A stretch of 64,000 bases of DNA. Origin: Isoetes taiwanensis (Eukaryota > Streptophyta > Lycopodiopsida > Isoetales > Isoetaceae). The stretch's first letter is position 1, and the number at the start of each line of letters is the position of its first letter. The translations under genes and the position numbers were made by a program. The stretch lies in contig JAJEKV010000474.1 of assembly GCA_021234155.1 (NCBI GenBank), positions 117,908-181,907 of the forward strand, written 5' to 3'. Under the pieces are notes generated by a model that had not been told where the DNA came from, searched no databases, and saw only the letters and a list, made by a program, of their open reading frames with translations. This document shows, piece by piece, positions 1 through 10,440 of this stretch.

Positions 1-1200
1 TTCACGTTCATCTCATAAGGTGAGATAAGTAGAAATTGCAAACCTACATTCTTGAGCAATTTGCAGCATGGCGAGAACTGACTAGCATAACTCTGCCTTG
101 AAAGAATTGGAGTTGCTATATACCTTGGCTACGTAGGTTACGAAGCCTTCTTTTTCTTGTGGAGGCAAATAGTCCAGCCAAGGGATCTTTTTCCGTACTA
201 GAGGACTTGAGAGAGAAGAAGGGAAGGTGTTCTATAAGGGATCAAATTGAAAAAATGTATTTGAATGCTCAATTTGAAATGCAGGGGTCATTTAAATGCA
301 ATGCAAAAGCAGTGGAACATTGCTCCTCCTTTAAACATCATCTGACTATTTTAGTAACTAGAAACGCAATTTGAAACGCGTATCAAAGACATAGTTGTAA
401 TGCATTACAAAATGTTTTATCATGTTTCAAAGGTTGCACTGTAAAACATGTTTCAACGTTTGATTTTATCGTTTTGTAATGCGTTCCCAAACCCATATGT
501 GTTTCAAATTACAATTGTGTTTCAATTGGAACATTTCAACACCCCCTTTATTCCTTTAGTGGCATGCATGTTTCAAACCCATATGTCTTTCAAATTACAA
601 TTCCATTTCAACTGGAACGTTTCTGGTCCATTATGTGGTCCTAATGAGTCAAATTGTTGTCATGGGTTGTCCTTTTTATTTGTTCTTTTTGTTTGTTGCC
701 ATATGTTGAGTCAATTAGTTGTCATTGGTTGTCCTTTTTGTTGTTGCCATTTCTTTTGATGGAAGATTGGTTGAAACTTGGGATTAGTCAACAATTGTTA
801 TATTTGAAATAAATCTGGAAGCCACCGCTATGCATTTTACACAAATTCTAGGATGAAGAAGGGCAAGAAAAGCAACATAACTTCGTCCAAAAGCAAAAGA
901 AAACAATTAACGTCAGAATTGGTATGAACCCGTCATATGATCTATACTTTTTGAGAATTATGTGAAAATGCAACCATAAAGGCCTTGTTGTTGCATATAA
1001 TACAAAACATTAAAAACAAGAACTGGTCCTTCTACCCTTAAATCAATCTTGACTTGTAAAAGCAGATCTGCTCATGGATGTAACCAAAAATTTGTAAACA
1101 TCAGTTTATAAATTGCCATGAGAACAAACTCATGTTATTTGTAGAAATGTTTGTGGTGCCATGTCTAGATCCTTGGTTCTTCCCGCTAACTTAATCTGAG
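1..1200. repeat. Repeat unit R1, copy 1 (holds the empty target of element A)
   Basis: A long dispersed repeat. The same text recurs, diverged, at about 1906-2345 and 4896-5654, and its 3' half resumes at 26296-26690. Here it runs uninterrupted through ATTG at 766-769, exactly where the third copy is split by the 20.6-kb element A. No convincing gene was seen; open frames in it are short and not conserved between copies. Confidence 0.85.
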
Positions 1201-1519
1201 CCTATCCCTGAGCTGTGCTCGCCCTAAGATGATATACAAGCAAAATCTTTCAAAGGCTTCGATCCTCCAACACAGAGAGGAAGGTTCGCCGTCACTACAA
1301 AGAAAAGTGAAAACATCAAAATTCAGGTTGTCTTAGCTCCAACCTTGATTTTCGTCCTCAATATAGATCTCACTCGATGTTTCCACATTGGATATGAATA
1401 TTCGAGACATATCCCACAGTCACACTGTCCAATCCTAGAGCCTGCCCTTCGAGCAACCCAAAAATTTGATAGAATAACGAGAAAAAGAGGACGCCTTTTA
1501 AATATCAAACACAGTCATG

Positions 1520-2345
1520 GTCATGTTATACTGAGCATCTTAAATATTGAAGACAATCATGGTTAAACCACGGGGGATATCCAAGGTATATATGGGCCCA
1601 GTCCATTTTTTTTATGATTGATTCAACTATGATTTAACATGTACATCTCCCATTTCTAGATTCATCCAATGTAGTATCCAACAACCACTTGGAAGATATT
1701 TTGTCGGGTGGTTGTTGCAACTTCGGAGAAAATGGGCCTCTATGAAAACAATGCCACATTTGGCACCGATGTTCAATGCATTTCCTAGCCTCTTTATATT
1801 TTTGAATCTGTTTTGTCATACATTGCTCATTACTTACAATGTAATCCCTTATTGCTGCCATCTCAATGTATGTCAATGTATGAGTTGTTCTCATGTTATG
1901 TAGTCTATCTTCACGCTTATCTCATAAGGTGAGATAAGGAGAAATCGCAAACCTACATTCTTGAGCAATCCGCAGCATGGCGAGAATTGACTAGCATAAC
2001 TCTGCCTTGAAAAAATTGGAGTTGCTATATGCCTTGGCTACGTAGGTTACGAAGCCGGCAGATAGTCTAGCCAAGGGATCTTTTTCCGTACTAGAGGACT
2101 TGAGAAGAAGGAAAGGTGTTCTATAAGGGATCAAGTTGAAAAAATGTATTTGAATGATCAGTTTGAAATGCAGTGAAACATTGCACCTCCTTTAAACATC
2201 GGCTGACTATTTTAATAACTAGAAACGCAATTTGAAATGCGTATCAAAGACATAGTTATAATGCATTACAAAATGTTGTATCACATTTCAATGGTTGCGC
2301 TTTAAAACATGTTTCAACGTTTGATTTTATCGTTTTGTAATGCAG
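1520..2345. repeat. Repeat unit R2-R1, copy 2 (truncated)
   Basis: The R2 part (1520-1905) and R1 part (1906-2345) match 4505-5350 at high but imperfect identity. The copy ends in a ~35-bp direct duplication (2330-2400) followed by a short (AGAAT)n run near 2404-2426. R2 holds a minus-strand open frame at 1634-1894. Confidence 0.8.
1634..1894 (-). pseudogene. Conserved minus-strand frame in repeat R2 (unidentified)
   Basis: This 86-residue frame and its paralogue at 4621-4911 (96 residues) stay open and similar. They share RTTHTLTYIEMA, then a block ending DESRNG-x-CTC. I do not recognise the family. Conservation of an open frame between diverged repeat copies hints at an exon of a former gene or transposon protein, but no start context or flanking exons are evident. 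It could equally be a chance open frame in a young repeat. Confidence 0.3.
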
Positions 2346-2399
2346 ATCCCGAACCTGGCTTACATCGTTTTGTAATGCAGATCCCGAACCTGGTTTACA

Positions 2400-4500
2400 G
2401 CATTAGAATAGAATAGAATAGAATAGTTTTTTTAACGTCCACGGAGACCAATAGGTCATGGGACCCATACAATGGGCTAGTATAATCATTACTACTAGGA
2501 TTAAAAACCCCTGCCTCGAAAGGTTTTCAAGGGAAAAACCTTTGCAGTAATGATGGTACTAGACAAGCTTAGATAATGACTACTGAGGGCTTAGAAGAAA
2601 AGGAATAATGTAGTCCCTTTATTTTTTATGATTTTTGAACATGTTCATGTATGTTTGTGTCTTAATTTATGTGTTTACAATAAATTCAATGTCTTTGCCA
2701 AAATGCTTGAATTTTTTTAATTTACTATAGCGTGATGGCTAATATTTGCCTTTCCATTTTGTGAAAGTTTAGCCAAAAGTAAGAAACTCTGATGGAGAAA
2801 AATCGTTTAGTTTAGCCAAGTGTTAGAAACTTCTAGCCCCAATTTGAAGGTAGTTTAGCTAAACCTATTTTGGCTACACTAAAATATAGGAGTAGTAATT
2901 TATTCCATGATCGTGGCAATGGGACTGCAATGCCTCAAGGCCTGTTAGAAGGACAAGAGAGCTCAGTGGCTAGCCAGATGGAATGTGCAGGAGCATACAT
3001 ATGGAAACAAAAGCAGAACGTGACAGTCTGAGGCATTATCTTGACACTTGTTTCCTCAGTAAGCTTTGGGATACCAGGGTCCTGGAATAGGTCAAAATGG
3101 CACATTACAAGAAACATATAAATCCCATGCTGGAGCAAAGCGCACACTAGAATGAAGCCCACAATACTACCTGTGTTCACATCTGCCCATGAAAAAGTGC
3201 AGGTTCATTGCCTCCACTCGCATAGGCGCCCACCATCTCTAAATTGAGACAGGCAGATGGACAAGGGCATGAAAAGTACATCATGTTATGCAACAACAAA
3301 AATGTTATGAGTTATAAACATGGCAAAATCAACAGAACTGCTCATCGGGCAACCACATGAACAAGTAATAGTGTTTAATAGCATTAGTTAAGAGAAAGAT
3401 ATATGTCTTGAGCTTGATAATTTTCTTCACTAATTTTTAGTTGTCCAAGAGTAAAGAATATCAACATGGTAGGCCGCACAAACATAATCGTATAGTGTGG
3501 GGTGTGTGTGTGTGTGTGTGTGTGTGTGGCTTGTATTGCAAGGTGCAGGTACATCGCACGCCATGAGTGGCGTGTGTTTTGTTGTTGTTCTTGCTGTTTG
3601 CATCTAATCAATAGATTATAACATGATTGGAATTCATATTCAACTAAAAATGAGTTGTAGTTGGTACTCTTGTTGTTGAATTTTCAAATGCACCATATTA
3701 TCATTTTTCTTGCTATTATCCTCTTTTACTCATTGATTTCAAAGAAAACCTCACTAGGTCCCCATATCTTGATTGAAATGCATATATGAGTTAATAAATA
3801 ACCCAAGCAACATAATGCCATGGGTAAAATTACTATGTGCACCACAATATTCAGTAATACTCAATGTATTATTCTAATTAAAATATAGATACAATACAGC
3901 AAAATAAATTACTTTTGTACTTCTGTGATGGTCCAGCGATAGGATATTAAAACTGCCACACTAGAGGTCAGGGGTTCAAGATTAGCTATTGTGCTTGATA
4001 TTGGGTGAGTTGTAGTTGACGTTGCATGATCAATTTAATACTTTAGGGAATAGAGGGAGCTGTGATGGCCGCCATGTGAAGTCCTGATGCCATTTTCTTC
4101 ATAACTTATTACCGAATGTCAGATTCAAGTGTTCTTTAGTGCGTTGAAAAGCTGGGGATGCGAGCTTTACATTGGTATATTGCATCTTATGGACGCATGC
4201 TTTAATCGTCATCTGCGTAAACGCACCGAGCAACTGCAAAGGTATGCGACCGTGTTATGACATTATGTAGACGCCACAATATCAACAAGTTTGCAAACCC
4301 GCCGCAAAGCGGTCGCATGCTGCCTATGTTCTGCCTCCACAAAGTTTAATAACGCAAAAGCCAGGAATTATACGCGGACGTACTCTTGAGCGTTCGTGTC
4401 TGGATCATTTCTCGACAATTTCTACCAGCCGTTTTGTTTCTTTTCACGTATAAAACACATGCTCTTGCAAAAAAAGGGGGGTTTCATATGTTTTGTACTT
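2400..4500. other. Gene-poor spacer between repeat copies
   Basis: AT-rich sequence with no gene I can support. It contains a (TG)n microsatellite at about 3503-3528. At about 3930-4000 there is a stretch with a TGGTCCAGC...A-box-like and GGTTCAAGATT B-box-like pair that may be a decayed tRNA-derived SINE head. Confidence 0.5.
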
Positions 4501-4504
4501 TTCT

Positions 4505-5654
4505 CATATTTTACATGACTGAGCATCTTAAATATCGAAGACAATCATGTTTAGACCACGGGGGATATCCTAGGTATATCCGGGCCCAGTCCAATTTTTA
4601 ATGATTGATTCAACTATGAATTAACATGTACATGTCCCATTTCTAGATTCATCCAATGTACTATCCAACAACCACTTGGAAGATATTTTGTCGTGTAGTT
4701 GTTGCAACTTCAGAGAAAATGGGCCTCTATGAGAACGATGCCACTTTTGGCACCAATGTTCAATGCATTCCCTAGCCTCTTTATATTTTTGAATCCATTT
4801 TGTCATACATTGCTTATTACTTACAACGTAATCCCTTATTGTTGCCATCTCAATGTATGTCAATGTATGAGTTGTTCTCTTGTTATATAATCTACCTTTA
4901 CACTCATTCATAAGGTGAGATAAGGAGAAATTGCAAACCTACATTCTTGAGCAATCTGCAGCATGGGAGAACATAACTCTGCCTTGAAAGAATTGGAGGT
5001 GCTATATGCCTTGGCTATGTAGGTCAAGAAGCCTTCTTTTTCTTGTGGAGGCAGATAGTCCATCCAAGGGATCTCTTTCCGTACTAGAGGACTTGAGAGA
5101 GAAGAAGGGAAGGTATTCTATAAGGGATCAAGCTGGAAAAATGTAATTGAATGCGCAGTTTGAAATGCAAGGGTCATTTAAATGCATTGCAAAAGCAGTG
5201 GAACATTGCACCTCCTTTAAACGTCGTCTGACTATTTTAATAACTAGAAACGCAATTTGAAACGTGTATCAAAGACATAGTTGTAACACATTACAAACTG
5301 TTGTATCACATTTCAAAGGTTGCACTTTAAAACATGTTTTAAAGTTTGATTTTATTGTTTTGTAATACGTTTCCGACCCATATGTATTTCAAATTACAAT
5401 TGTGTTTCAATTGGAACGTTTCAACACCTCTTTTATTAATGTAGTGGCATGCATGTTTCAAACCCATATGTTTTTCAAATTACAACTGCATTTCAATTGG
5501 AACGTTTCGCGTCTGTTATGTAGTCCTAATGAGTCAAATTGTTGTCATCGGTTGTCCCCTTTATTTCTTCTTTTTGTTTATTGCCATATGTTGAGGCAAT
5601 TAGTTGTCATTGGTTGTCCTTTTCTTTGTTGCCATTTCTTTTGATGGAAGATTG
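4505..5654. repeat. Repeat unit R2-R1, copy 3, left part (host flank of element A)
   Basis: R2 (4505-4895) is followed by R1 (4896-5654). R1 is cut after GATGGAAGATTG; the continuation of the unit (GGTTGAAACTTGGG...) lies at 26300 onward, 20.6 kb away. R2 again contains the minus-strand open frame (4621-4911). This is the host side of the element A insertion. Confidence 0.88.
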
Positions 5655-5679
5655 AAGCAGAGTTTCATTAAATTTGGAA
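5655..5679 (+). repeat. Left terminal inverted repeat of element A
   Basis: 25 bp, perfect inverse of 26271-26295. Preceded by the 4-bp TSD ATTG at 5651-5654. Confidence 0.92.
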
Positions 5680-5819
5680 ATTTCGTGATTCCAATTTCTT
5701 GCGAAATCAGTTTCTTCCCTATCGATAGATATGGCACTATTTACTTAACAAGAAATCAGTTATCATGCAAAAACTGCTACATTTGATATAAAACAGCGCG
5801 GTTTTAGTTTTCAAGAGGA

Positions 5820-6070
5820 GAACCATGGCGCCATTTACTAAGAAAGTATAAGGAAAAGCGCCCCGATAACCTCCAAAGTAGATATTAAAATGCAAAAAAG
5901 CGCCCGGCAGGCAAACATAATGGCGCGACCGCCCCGTTTGCTCGAAATTAATTATGAAGCAAATAGTGCAAACGCGCTATTTGCTTTAACATGAAACCAA
6001 ACAAATAGTGCAGGCGCGCTATTTGCTTTAATGTAAAGACCAAGCAAATAGTGCACTCGCGCCATTTCCC
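5820..6070. repeat. Subterminal palindrome cluster of element A
   Basis: Consecutive short palindromes: ATGGCGCCAT at 5824-5833, then three units of the form CAAATAGTGC-N-GCGCTATTTG (5959-5984, 6001-6025) or with a GCGCCATTT right half (6043-6067). They are relatives of the AAATGGCGC...GCGCCATTT palindromes found elsewhere in element A and were not seen outside it. They lie just inside the left end, downstream of the minus-strand gene. Confidence 0.8.
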
Positions 6071-7740
6071 TATAGATAACACATTTTTACACAAGGCCAT
6101 GTAGTTATATATTAATAAAAATACAATGTGTATACAATTTTTTTATATTAGATACAATTTTTTTTAGTAGTCGTGGGCAAAGTGCTCATCATCGACTTTC
6201 TCATAGTCTGCAGGGTTAATCTTAATGCGGTCAATTTGCTCCTCCTGCTCAGCTCCACCTTGGCCGGATGTCTCTCCTTTCTCTCCACCTTGACCTGATT
6301 CGTCCTCCTCATTTTCTACCCCGACTGCTCCACCATCTTTAATAGTCAAGACTTCGCGCTCGCCAATGGCCTTTGGGGCAAGTAAGGGGTATAGGGCGTT
6401 CTCGACCCTACCCAGAATCCCCGCTATGCATTTAATCTTCACGAAGTCATGCTCATACGTCGCACTGATTCTTCCTACATGAAGTGATGCCCTAGATAGG
6501 GCTCCAGCAGAGAAGAAATCTAGTACCATGTACTCGAAGGGCAGAGCTTATCAACAAGGTAGAACGCAGTTGCAGGACCAATCTGCTTATGAACCAGGTA
6601 TTCTCCTTCCATACCCTGCCAACTGAATTTAAACCTGTCTTGCAAAAGTTTTTTGGCCATAACATCTCCCTCACTTCCGATGGCTTCCTTAGGAATAGGA
6701 GGAATTGGCGGGAGCTTCCGAGGATGATTACCATACAGTCTGAGATCCAGGTCTTCATCAGGCTCCCCCGTATGTGCAGAAATCCTCGTAGCAAGAACGA
6801 GAGCATGTGGCTCTTTTATTCCTGTACCACCTGTAGCTCCAGCCTCCTCTTCATACATTCCTACAAACACTCTTGACCTGGATTCCAGTCTTTCAAGCGC
6901 AGTGGCGAATAGAAAGTTATGCTCCGGCCTGACGAAACATAGAATTCAGTATGTCTCTACATCTGTCATCTGTGAGACGCTATCGAAGAATGCGGTTACA
7001 GTCTCACTATTCTAAACAAGAGTAAGCTGCCTTGCATCTAAACATATCATGCTGGTAGGTAGCGTTGTTTTTTCCATCAGAATCCCCCCGGCAGTGACAT
7101 GTTCAACAAAGTATTTAGGCATGTCCTTCTCTGTTTCGGGCTTAAGGATTTTTCGAATAGATCTGGCCAAGAAGAATGGCATGTTACCATGAACTCCCTC
7201 TTTGAGTATTCCTTCTGACACCCACTTATGATGGCATACTCCCCAAACCAGAAGTGCAGTATGAGAAAAACTGTATGTGGCCTTCCTTAAGTCCTCGAAC
7301 TTCTTGTAATTAGTGCCTAGTTCATCTGATATGAAGTGCATAATCTCCCTCTTCATGTATACTAGAATTCTTAAGTTCTGCGCTCTCGTCTTGAAAAAAT
7401 TCTCTGCTTTGTAATCTGAGGTGACTTTGACGTATATGTCCCCACTCAATGTTGCTTCGAGGACGTTTCGACAATCATCGTAGTCCAAGCCCCTCATGCA
7501 TCTAAGCTAGTCGTCACTAAAGTAGTCTTTGTCTTTTGCAAAGTTGACTACTATAGCTCGACCCCTATTGTCCTTAAGTTCTTCCTTCCTCCATTTGTTC
7601 CACATCTGGCGGAAGAGTGCATAAACATCATCTGACATAAAGACAAACCTATTGATGTCCTTCGTGTGTTTGCCTCTGAGAATCTTCTCTGCCATTTGAA
7701 GGTAGTGCTGCAATAGAATTGGCGACGTTAGAATTCGCGA

Positions 7741-7775
7741 TGGTAAATGAAATGGCGCAGCTGCGCCATTTACCA
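7741..7775. repeat. Intronic perfect palindrome (element A signature)
   Basis: TGGTAAAT...AAATGGCGC-AGCT-GCGCCATTT-ACCA; the 22-bp core (7750-7771) is a perfect palindrome with a central CAGCTG. It sits inside a predicted intron of the minus-strand gene, between the donor near 7820 and the acceptor near 7712. Confidence 0.85.
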
Positions 7776-9387
7776 CAAAATGTAAATGTAAACGTAAAAA
7801 TGTACCACACGTGAACGTACCTTGTACTCGTCACTTCTAGACTGTCCTTTTCCAGCAGGAGCTGGTCTTCCGCACTCCTGATACTACTTCCGCAGATGAT
7901 GAATCTGATCCACATAGGGTTCCTTGAAGACCGTCTTGGCTACAATACCATTGACATCCACACTGAGCTGAAATAGGTCCAGGTCACTGATCTGTCCAGA
8001 AAGAACTCTGCATATTCTGAAAGTATAGATCTTCTTGAGCTCAACTCTAGCATCTTCTGTCCCCAACTTACTGCATACAAGTTGCGCAGCAGAGACCGAA
8101 TGATTACCATTGATAATATAAAATCGTTTCCCTACCAGATCAGATTCCTGTGACCAGGTCAGCAACTCCTTTGTAGCCGGATCAAAGGGCACCACATCTG
8201 CTAGTGTGAATACCGGATGTGGATCCTCAGCAAAAGATTTGCAAAGCTTCCTAACATGCTCGGGGTTAATAACCCTGGCGGTCATATTAGGTAGTGCCTC
8301 TTCTAGATCCCAGATGGATATCCGTCTTGTATAAGTGACATCAAGGGGGAACATGTGGCCGTGCTACTCTATTTTTTTTTTAATGTTTCCTCTGCCATTT
8401 CTTCTTCGGCATCACGGTCCATCTTGAGTTCCTCGGGCACCTCAAGATCTGTCGTCTTCTGCAACTTCCTTGCCCTTGTCTCCCTTTTTGTTTCTTTCTT
8501 TCTTTCTCTTTGTTGGTGTGCTATCTGCTGTGGATGCTACCACTTTTGTGTGTTTTGTAGCCTCCTTATCAGGCTTCCCAGTGGATTTCACAGGGGAGTC
8601 ATGTTGGTGAGCTTCTTGCTCATCCCTCTTCTCCTCCTGATGCTCGTCCCCCCTTCTCAACCTCCTGTCCTCCCTCTTGTTCTGTCTGCCTTTGGACTTC
8701 ATCTCCTCCACCTGCCTTTGTTCCTTTGGTGGCTGGTTTGACCTTTACACTTTTTCTCTGCATCTCTCCCAGCAGCCATCTGCTATCCATTACTGCTGGC
8801 ATGTTGCCTGAGAGCTTCACTCTTACAATGTAGGACACAGAGTTTTTTGACATGTCCATCGTAGTAAATCCTCTGAGGATCTCTATCGTGCCTTTGATAT
8901 CTGCTTGCTCTCTAGACTCATAAGATGGCAGCGACCAACTTTTTTTTTTTGGCCGACAGTGCTTGGTCCTTTATGCTAGACTCCATCATTGCCGGGTCGT
9001 AGCACTGCCAATCCATGTAGTAGAGATCAATGCTGCCACTGACTGGATCTTCCACTGTGCAGCCAAGAAAGTCAAGTCTTCCTTGTTTCTTGACTTCCCT
9101 CGTGTTTACAATGATGCCCATCTGGGCCAAGGAATCCACTCCTGTCTCACCTGCACGAGACTTGACAAGGAGGCAAAGTTCTCGCCTCTTGTCGCCCTTC
9201 GTTGGGTCCACACCTTCAGTCAAGGGTATGGCTCTAACAATCTCCATACACCAAGACCTACCAGCCAGGACCAGGGTTCTCGATGCTACCACGTTCCAAG
9301 CCTTCGGCGCAGCAGCTGCTGCAAGATAAGCATGGCGAGAAAAATGACATGTATCAACTCTGCGCGACCCTAATAGATGAAACAGCC

Positions 9388-9574
9388 AATGGCGCAGCTG
9401 CGCCATTTCCATTGCTACGGGTCCCCATCTAGAGGGAGACCCATAGACATTCTAGAAATGGCGCACATGTGCCATTTCATATAACTAGCCTAAATATCGC
9501 GGTCGCGCCATTTCTATAAGGAAGGGCGGCAATAACCCCATGCTCTCCTATAGAAATGGCGCGTCTGCGCCATT
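9388..9574. repeat. Palindrome cluster upstream of the ParB-like gene
   Basis: Four units: 9388-9407 (perfect, central CAGCTG), 9455-9478 (central ACATGT), 9492-9513, 9554-9574. All share AAATGGCGC or its complement. They fall in the first intron of the minus-strand gene, close to its start at 9667. Confidence 0.8.
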
Positions 9575-9889
9575 ACAGTTACCTACGCTACTCCAAATCG
9601 ATAAGAATAGAAACAACAGAAACTAACCTGAGCCTGGCTCCTGGATTTTGAGCGAAGATTGCGCCATTGTATTTGTACTGCGTATAAAAGTACTGGTCCG
9701 TATAAAAGTTACTCCACCTTTTTTCAGAATGCTCCCGGATCAACAGGCGCTAGAGAGAGAAAATGTTTGAATAGGAGAGAGAGTGTGCAAGGCGCTGGGC
9801 GCTGGCGAAAAGCGGAAGGCAGAGACGCAAAAGTAATGAAATAAAAAGTGGACGGAAAAGAAAAAGATAAGTCCGCGGAAAAGAAAAAA

Positions 9890-10095
9890 AAAAATTTACC
9901 CGCCCTTCTGCTTTCGAAATTTTTCAAATTTGCCCGCCTGTCCGTCTCTCCAAATTTTAGAAAATTTGAATTTTCCCGCCCGTCCCGCCCGCCCCTTTCA
10001 AACCTTACATTTGAATTTTTCCGCCCGCCCGTATTTGAAATTTGAATTTGCCCGCCCGTATTTTGAAATTTGAACTTGCCCGCCCGTCCACTTTA
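9890..10095. promoter_or_regulatory. Divergent-promoter spacer with TTTGAA-TTTGCCCGCCCG repeats
   Basis: Six or more copies of an AT/GC two-part motif, AAATTTGAATTT followed by (G/C)CCCGCCCG, lie between the divergently transcribed ParB-like gene (start 9667, minus) and the transposase A gene (start 10441, plus). Two contain TTTTCCCGCCC, close to an E2F-type core TTTCCCGC. A TTTATAATG box follows at about 10093. A role as a shared promoter or transposase-binding region is inference from position. Confidence 0.5.
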
Positions 10096-10299
10096 TAATG
10101 AGGGCCTTTCGTTGTCTTGCGTCGGGAGGCAGACATGATCATTAGATGGCGCTATCGTCGACTCCGTAGGTTGCGATTTTATGCTCCACGTCCTCGCTTC
10201 AATATTTGTAGCTACTTGTGCTTGAGATCACTTGGTAGGCAAAGTAGGGCGCTTCTCCGACGTCTATTCCGTCTTAGACGTTGGTTCCTTAGACGATAG

Positions 10300-10440
10300 T
10301 AGCAGGCGCTTGCTTGGCCGCTTGTCATTCTTTTGCAGGCGCTTCACCTCATTCTGCAGGCCGCTGGCGCTTGTCTTCATTCTTTAGGCGCATTCTTCCT
10401 TCTTCAGGCGCTTGTCTTCATTCTTCAGGCGCTTTCTCTG
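10300..10440 (+). repeat. Degenerate tandem repeat CAGGCGCTTGTCTTCATTCTT
   Basis: About six imperfect copies of a ~21-nt unit centred on CAGGCGCTT run up to the proposed ATG of transposase A at 10441, so they would lie in its 5' leader. Confidence 0.7.

Larger units (their letters stand above)
6164..9667 (-). pseudogene. Multi-exon element A gene with ParB/Srx-like domain (decayed)
   Basis: A proposed exon 1 (9667-9628) starts ATG and is spliced in phase (TCA-G|CA) to an exon starting at 9318. The reading then runs leftward through 8.9-8.4 kb (acidic/lysine-rich linker), 8354-7884, an exon beginning at about 7711 after an intron that contains a perfect palindrome, 7497-7012, 6880-6520 and 6520-6164. 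The 8354-7884 block has INPEHVRKLCKSFAED and then FYIINGNHSVSAAQ, resembling the ParB/sulfiredoxin-like fold (partner of GxHR motifs), so nucleotide or nucleic-acid binding is possible. The C-terminus is acidic. In-frame TAGs follow LRK, FSDD and LTLV, a TGA follows DVETY, and shifts occur at an A11 run (8940-8950) and near 6525. Identity as ParB-like is tentative; that it is one former gene is more secure. Confidence 0.5.

Noticed and set aside
3499-3530. (TG)n tract as regulatory Z-DNA
   Set aside because: An ordinary microsatellite with no adjacent gene.
10117-10299. Arginine-rich 60-codon frame
   Set aside because: Low-complexity composition in a promoter/leader region; no conservation evidence.
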